Source of the DNA: Oasisia sp. SBJ-2009
Taxonomy: Eukaryota; Annelida; Polychaeta; Sabellida; Siboglinidae
NCBI GenBank assembly: GCA_964017155.1
Contig: OZ024862.1
Coordinates: 41,573,675 to 41,637,674, forward strand
Direction of reading: 5' to 3'
DNA length: 64,000 nt
Shown: positions 23,301-64,000 of the stretch, in pieces
How the letters are laid out: the number at the start of each line of letters is the position of its first letter
Numbering within the stretch: position 1 is the first letter of the stretch
Notes under the pieces: model-generated
The model's database searches: none
What the model was told of the DNA's origin: nothing
Seen by the model: only the letters and a program-made list of their open reading frames with translations
Position numbers and translations under genes: made by a program

Positions 23301-23913
23301 AATCTGTTGTTTAGTGTGTAAATTGTGACGTTCATATTCTTGGACTTTAATTACAATTCATAGAATGTGTTGACTTTAATCCATATTGAAGTCCTTAAAT
23401 GATTGTGTCATGTAATGTTTAATTAAATTATTATGCGGTAGGGGGCCTACGTAAGTTACTCGAGTGAATCCTGTAAAACTCGCGATTGCCTCGAGTAACT
23501 AATCTAGGTCAAAAATGGTCACGTGCTCGAGTGATCTAGGCTGTTCGATTGGGACTCGGGTAGCCCTCGGGTTACGCGAGTTACTCGCGTAGCTCAATCG
23601 AAGTCGGCCCATGCAGCTGGAGGCATTGAACCATGAACATGCAGTTATACCTATCTTGTACAGTCATAATATTGTTTTATGAATACTAATTATTCAATAA
23701 ATGTTTTTAGGAATATAATTTTATGTGAATGACTATACAATGTCAATGTATGTCTGACTGTCATCACAATGTTTCACAATAAATATTTAATTACATTTTA
23801 ATTACGATATATTTGCACTCTGGTGGTTTACCTAAGCCAACAAATGCGCCAAGATATAAGACAAAACCATATATGGCTCTTCCAGGCGTGGGTGATGGGG
23901 AATGTTCACTCAT
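20357..23913 (-). CDS. PIGP: Phosphatidylinositol GlcNAc-transferase subunit P (4 coding exons, 131 aa)
   Basis: PIGP is a small membrane subunit of the ER GPI-GlcNAc transferase, which makes the first GPI-anchor intermediate. Minus-strand coding exons: 23913-23832, 22273-22201, 21608-21490, 20478-20357. They join in phase to 396 bases including the TGA. Diagnostic motifs in order: [12 protein letters not shown] (first membrane helix), [31 protein letters not shown] (second helix, [16 protein letters not shown]), [17 protein letters not shown], and the conserved tail [12 protein letters not shown]. Human forms are 134-158 aa, so the length is normal. All introns are GT-AG. Intron 1 carries a MITE and a LINE end; intron 3 carries a TTA-flanked MITE. 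The gene is head-to-head with NPHP4 and tail-to-tail with PEX14. Confidence 0.95.
21054..21275. mobile_element. MITE with TTA duplication (PIF/Harbinger-like)
   Basis: Ends GGGGGTCGTCCATAATTGTCA and its inverse TGACAATTAGCTATGACCCCC are flanked by TTA on both sides (21,051-21,053 and 21,276-21,278). The 222-bp size, TTA target site and G-rich ends fit a PIF/Harbinger-type MITE. It lies in PIGP intron 3. Confidence 0.65.
21703..21935. repeat. 33-bp minisatellite in PIGP intron 2
   Basis: About seven near-identical copies of ACAGCTAACCATAACAACAC followed by ACTGAATACATGA. The cysteine/valine-rich minus-strand frames here are artefacts. Confidence 0.95.
22920..23008 (-). mobile_element. LINE 3' terminus (inverted relative to the copy at 45.8 kb)
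   Basis: About 70 bp, including AGCCAAAGGGCTTCCTTGTC on the minus strand and a hairpin CTAGAG...CTCTAG, matches the end of the LINE fragment at 45.8 kb almost exactly. Confidence 0.6.
23138..23609. mobile_element. MITE with 38-bp terminal inverted repeats
   Basis: The left end GGCCGACTTCGATTGAGCTA (continuing to CGCGTAAC) is matched inverted at the right end with about two mismatches. CAT flanks both sides (23,135-23,137 and 23,610-23,612), suggesting a 3-bp duplication. Internal sequence repeats CTCGAGTTACTCG. It lies in PIGP intron 1, about 220 bp from exon 1. Confidence 0.65.
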
Positions 23914-24107
23914 TGTCCTCTTTGAGAGATGCTTTTAAGTTAGAAAATTACTGATAACGACAGCACTGTCATGTTGACATTTTATACCGAAGCACTTCCG
24001 GCATCGTCCGGTGAAGCCGACCAGAAAATCTTCCAATCTCATTGGCCAATATTCTTAGGTCGGGTAAATTCGGCATTGTTCGGTTAATCGTTGAGGAATG
24101 TTTACAA
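23914..24107. promoter_or_regulatory. Shared head-to-head promoter of PIGP and NPHP4
   Basis: Only 194 bp separate the two start codons. The interval contains ATTGGCCAAT (24,041-24,050), a self-complementary double CCAAT box that reads identically on both strands, and several TTCGG/CCGG elements. No TATA box or convincing RFX X-box was found by eye. A bidirectional promoter is inferred from the spacing. Confidence 0.6.
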
Positions 24108-61576
<37,469 letters not shown>

Positions 61577-63620
61577 GTGAGGTCTGTCGGCGCATGTGTA
61601 TAAAGTGGAACCCTTGTTAATCCAGATATGGATAATCCACACATATAATACTGACATAAGTAACCCAGACACAGATAATCCAGTCACAGGTAAACATGAC
61701 AGAAATGGAATTTCCAAATAGTAATATTTATTCCCCCCCCCCCACCTCTCCCTCATTGTGTGCGTGCTTCGTTTAACCAGAAACCTGGTAATCCAGATTG
61801 GAAGCATGGTGTCCAGGTTAGCAAGAGTTCAAGGTTTGTGTGAATAGGTACTGTGCGATCGTTTGATTGAAGTACCAGTAATAATTGCCACAGAGTTGAT
61901 CTGATATCAAAACCGTGCAAGAAATTGCAGAATTGTTATAATTATATCATGGTTTTTAAAGGTATGACTGTACATGTAGCGCAGAACTTAATATTTATTA
62001 CCAGAGGTAAACTCATCCGTTTTGACAGTTTGAATGCAAACATATTGATATGTGTCTTCTATGCTGGCTGATATCAACATGTTGATGTATATGCATACAG
62101 TAAAGGTTGTTTACAGGCTCATATGTCATGGATACATGCTTTGATGTGATGAAGACAGACAACCAGACAACCAGAACTTTCCTATATTTCTAGACCATTT
62201 GCTATTTATCTTGTGCACCAGTGACCAGTCTAATAAATGCACACCTAGTTGAACTACTTAAACATTGGTGAAGAGAACAGATTTCTGGTATTTGGAAACA
62301 AGAAACATTGAGAACTTATCCATGTCATACATTTGCATTGTCAACATCCAGCTTGTATCTTTGTGCATAGCATTTAAACCATACACGACAGTGGGTTTAA
62401 CCAACTGGCATAATATGTGGCACAACATGTAAAATGTTTAAATTATTTGCGTAAAGCTATGACTTGTTAACGCTGCCTAAGGCCAGTTGCTGATTTAGCA
62501 ACAGATTAATTGTGATTGTCATCTACAGTATGCATACTTTATATAAAATAATCCGAGCCATTCTAATAGCAATACGTTGCTATGTTCTTTAAGAACAGCC
62601 TTAAACAATGTATCTGTATGTACCGCTAGATAAATTATATTGCAGATTTAAAATCTGTATTAATATATATGAACCCCACAGAATGTACTATGTATCCCAA
62701 ATGTGTGCTAACTAACATTAGACATGGTACTTAATCATCATAATAACCAATAATTTAAATGAGATCTATGGTATCAACTGCCAGTGCCAAATATAACACT
62801 TTGTGTATCATCTGAAAATGTCCCAGAAATGTTATTTATTGATGTTAGAATGAAATGTTACCACATAATCAAGACTCTTGAGACAGCTGGTGAAAGACAA
62901 TTTGGAATAGAGGAAACTTTGGGTGGATGAATGCGACTAAGATGTTCTCAGATTATTTATATCACAGGAACAGTAGATCGTCATGTTTCAAGTATTGCTT
63001 TCGAAAGATTACATTCTGAACATTTTTATTTCTGAAGTATTATATTACATGTAATAAGTTAAATTGAATGTCAACTTCTATACATTTCCTAATTGTTATA
63101 TTGTTTCTAGCAGCTAATATATTAATATATATATAATAGATGAAAAAGAACATGTTGGCTTTACTTGGAAGCGGTGTGTAGGATTTGCAATGATTGATGT
63201 GTTGTATTGACCAGGTGTGTAAATAAACAACATTGCCAATGGTAACGCATTAAGCTGAGCGTACTATCACCCGTGATGCATGAGCCGGTAAATGATTGAC
63301 CTTACAGGAATTGTTATTTATTATATTTATGGTGGTTTTATATAGTTATTTATTATGTGAATAGTATTTCACTATGTACAATTGTTGTTTGTCAGTACAG
63401 GACAAGGCTGCACTAATATCTGTGCAGCTACCATCCATGTGTGAGTGTGTGTACATGACCAGATGGACTGATTTAGTTTTATACCATTTTATATTTCATG
63501 GTTCATCTTTTTCAGATGACAGAACTGATGGATATGTGTATGTAAATAAAGTTTGTCAAATTTACGATTAATGCCTTCTGATATCTTTGTACAAAGGTTT
63601 ACAAAAATAAAGAAACTACT
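61577..63620 (+). other. NPHP4: NPHP4 3' UTR and downstream DNA
   Basis: Non-coding after the TAA. Candidate polyadenylation signals AATAAA at 63,222, 63,545 and 63,606; which is used cannot be told. A C tract lies near 61,732-61,743. Confidence 0.4.
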
Positions 63621-63639
63621 GGGGTAATAATAACATATT

Positions 63640-63990
63640 AATAATAATTTTATTTATACGGTAAAATCCATAATAGGCCTGTGTTCAGGAGTGTTTACAA
63701 TACAATATTTGATCAACTATAAGGTGTAACATAGACATAAAAATAATACCAGTAAAAAATAAAAATACATAATTGTTATGTATAAGTTGATTATTTTAAT
63801 GTCTAACATTCGAAAATGACATATACTGACATCAGGCGGACCCTATCATACTCTGCGTAATCAGAACATGTTTACAAGGAGAGCTTTTGTGTCGAAACGA
63901 GCGTAATAATAATTATTAATGTGAGATATACGGTTCGTTTTCTGAGTAATTATATCGATTGCAGCCTACGGAAGATAATCCACGCAAGGA
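63640..63990 (-). mobile_element. Possible LINE 3' end
   Basis: TAATAATAATTTTATTTATA and the following sequence resemble the minus-oriented tail of the LINE at 41.2 kb. The upstream part (GCTCGTTTCGACACAAAAGC on the minus strand) has no clear protein match. Confidence 0.3.
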
Positions 63991-64000
63991 CACGTACATT

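Overview
The window is animal nuclear DNA: AT-rich, with GT-AG introns and many microsatellites, minisatellites, MITEs, SINEs and broken retroelements. No species marker is present. The mix of gypsy, Penelope-like, CR1/L2-type LINE and tRNA-SINE remnants, plus EGF/fucolectin and FG-GAP proteins, suggests a marine lophotrochozoan, most likely a mollusc (inference).

Layout. Positions 1-6.5 kb hold fragments: a coiled-coil exon cut by the left edge, a membrane-anchored EGF/fucolectin-domain gene with an in-frame stop and a frameshift, and an FG-GAP/VCBS exon that ends in a minisatellite. Three conserved genes follow, each reconstructed exon by exon with all phases matching. PEX14 (+, 7,021-18,530; 9 coding exons, 312 aa) is the peroxisomal docking protein. 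PIGP (-, 23,913-20,357; 4 coding exons, 131 aa) is a subunit of the GPI-GlcNAc transferase and lies tail-to-tail with PEX14. NPHP4 (+, 24,108-61,576; 27 coding exons, 1,458 aa) is the ciliary transition-zone protein nephrocystin-4 and lies head-to-head with PIGP across a 194-bp shared promoter interval. Its 3' UTR and intergenic DNA fill the right end. The three genes act in unrelated processes; their adjacency looks positional.

The most unusual signal is that several tandem arrays start at exon-intron boundaries and copy the splice site. PEX14 coding exon 6 has about 58 copies of a 47-bp unit, each carrying the last nine codons plus the donor. NPHP4 exon 17 has about 25 copies of a 53-bp unit that does the same. 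NPHP4 exon 11 has an acceptor-side array and one duplicated donor, and NPHP4 exon 6 has degenerate copies. Other points of interest are a gypsy element with an internally inverted integrase segment, a near-perfect 100-bp-arm palindrome, a TA-flanked transposon built around a repeated palindromic motif, two GC-AG introns, and possible antisense exons inside NPHP4 intron 1. Everything was read by eye; no search or alignment was run.
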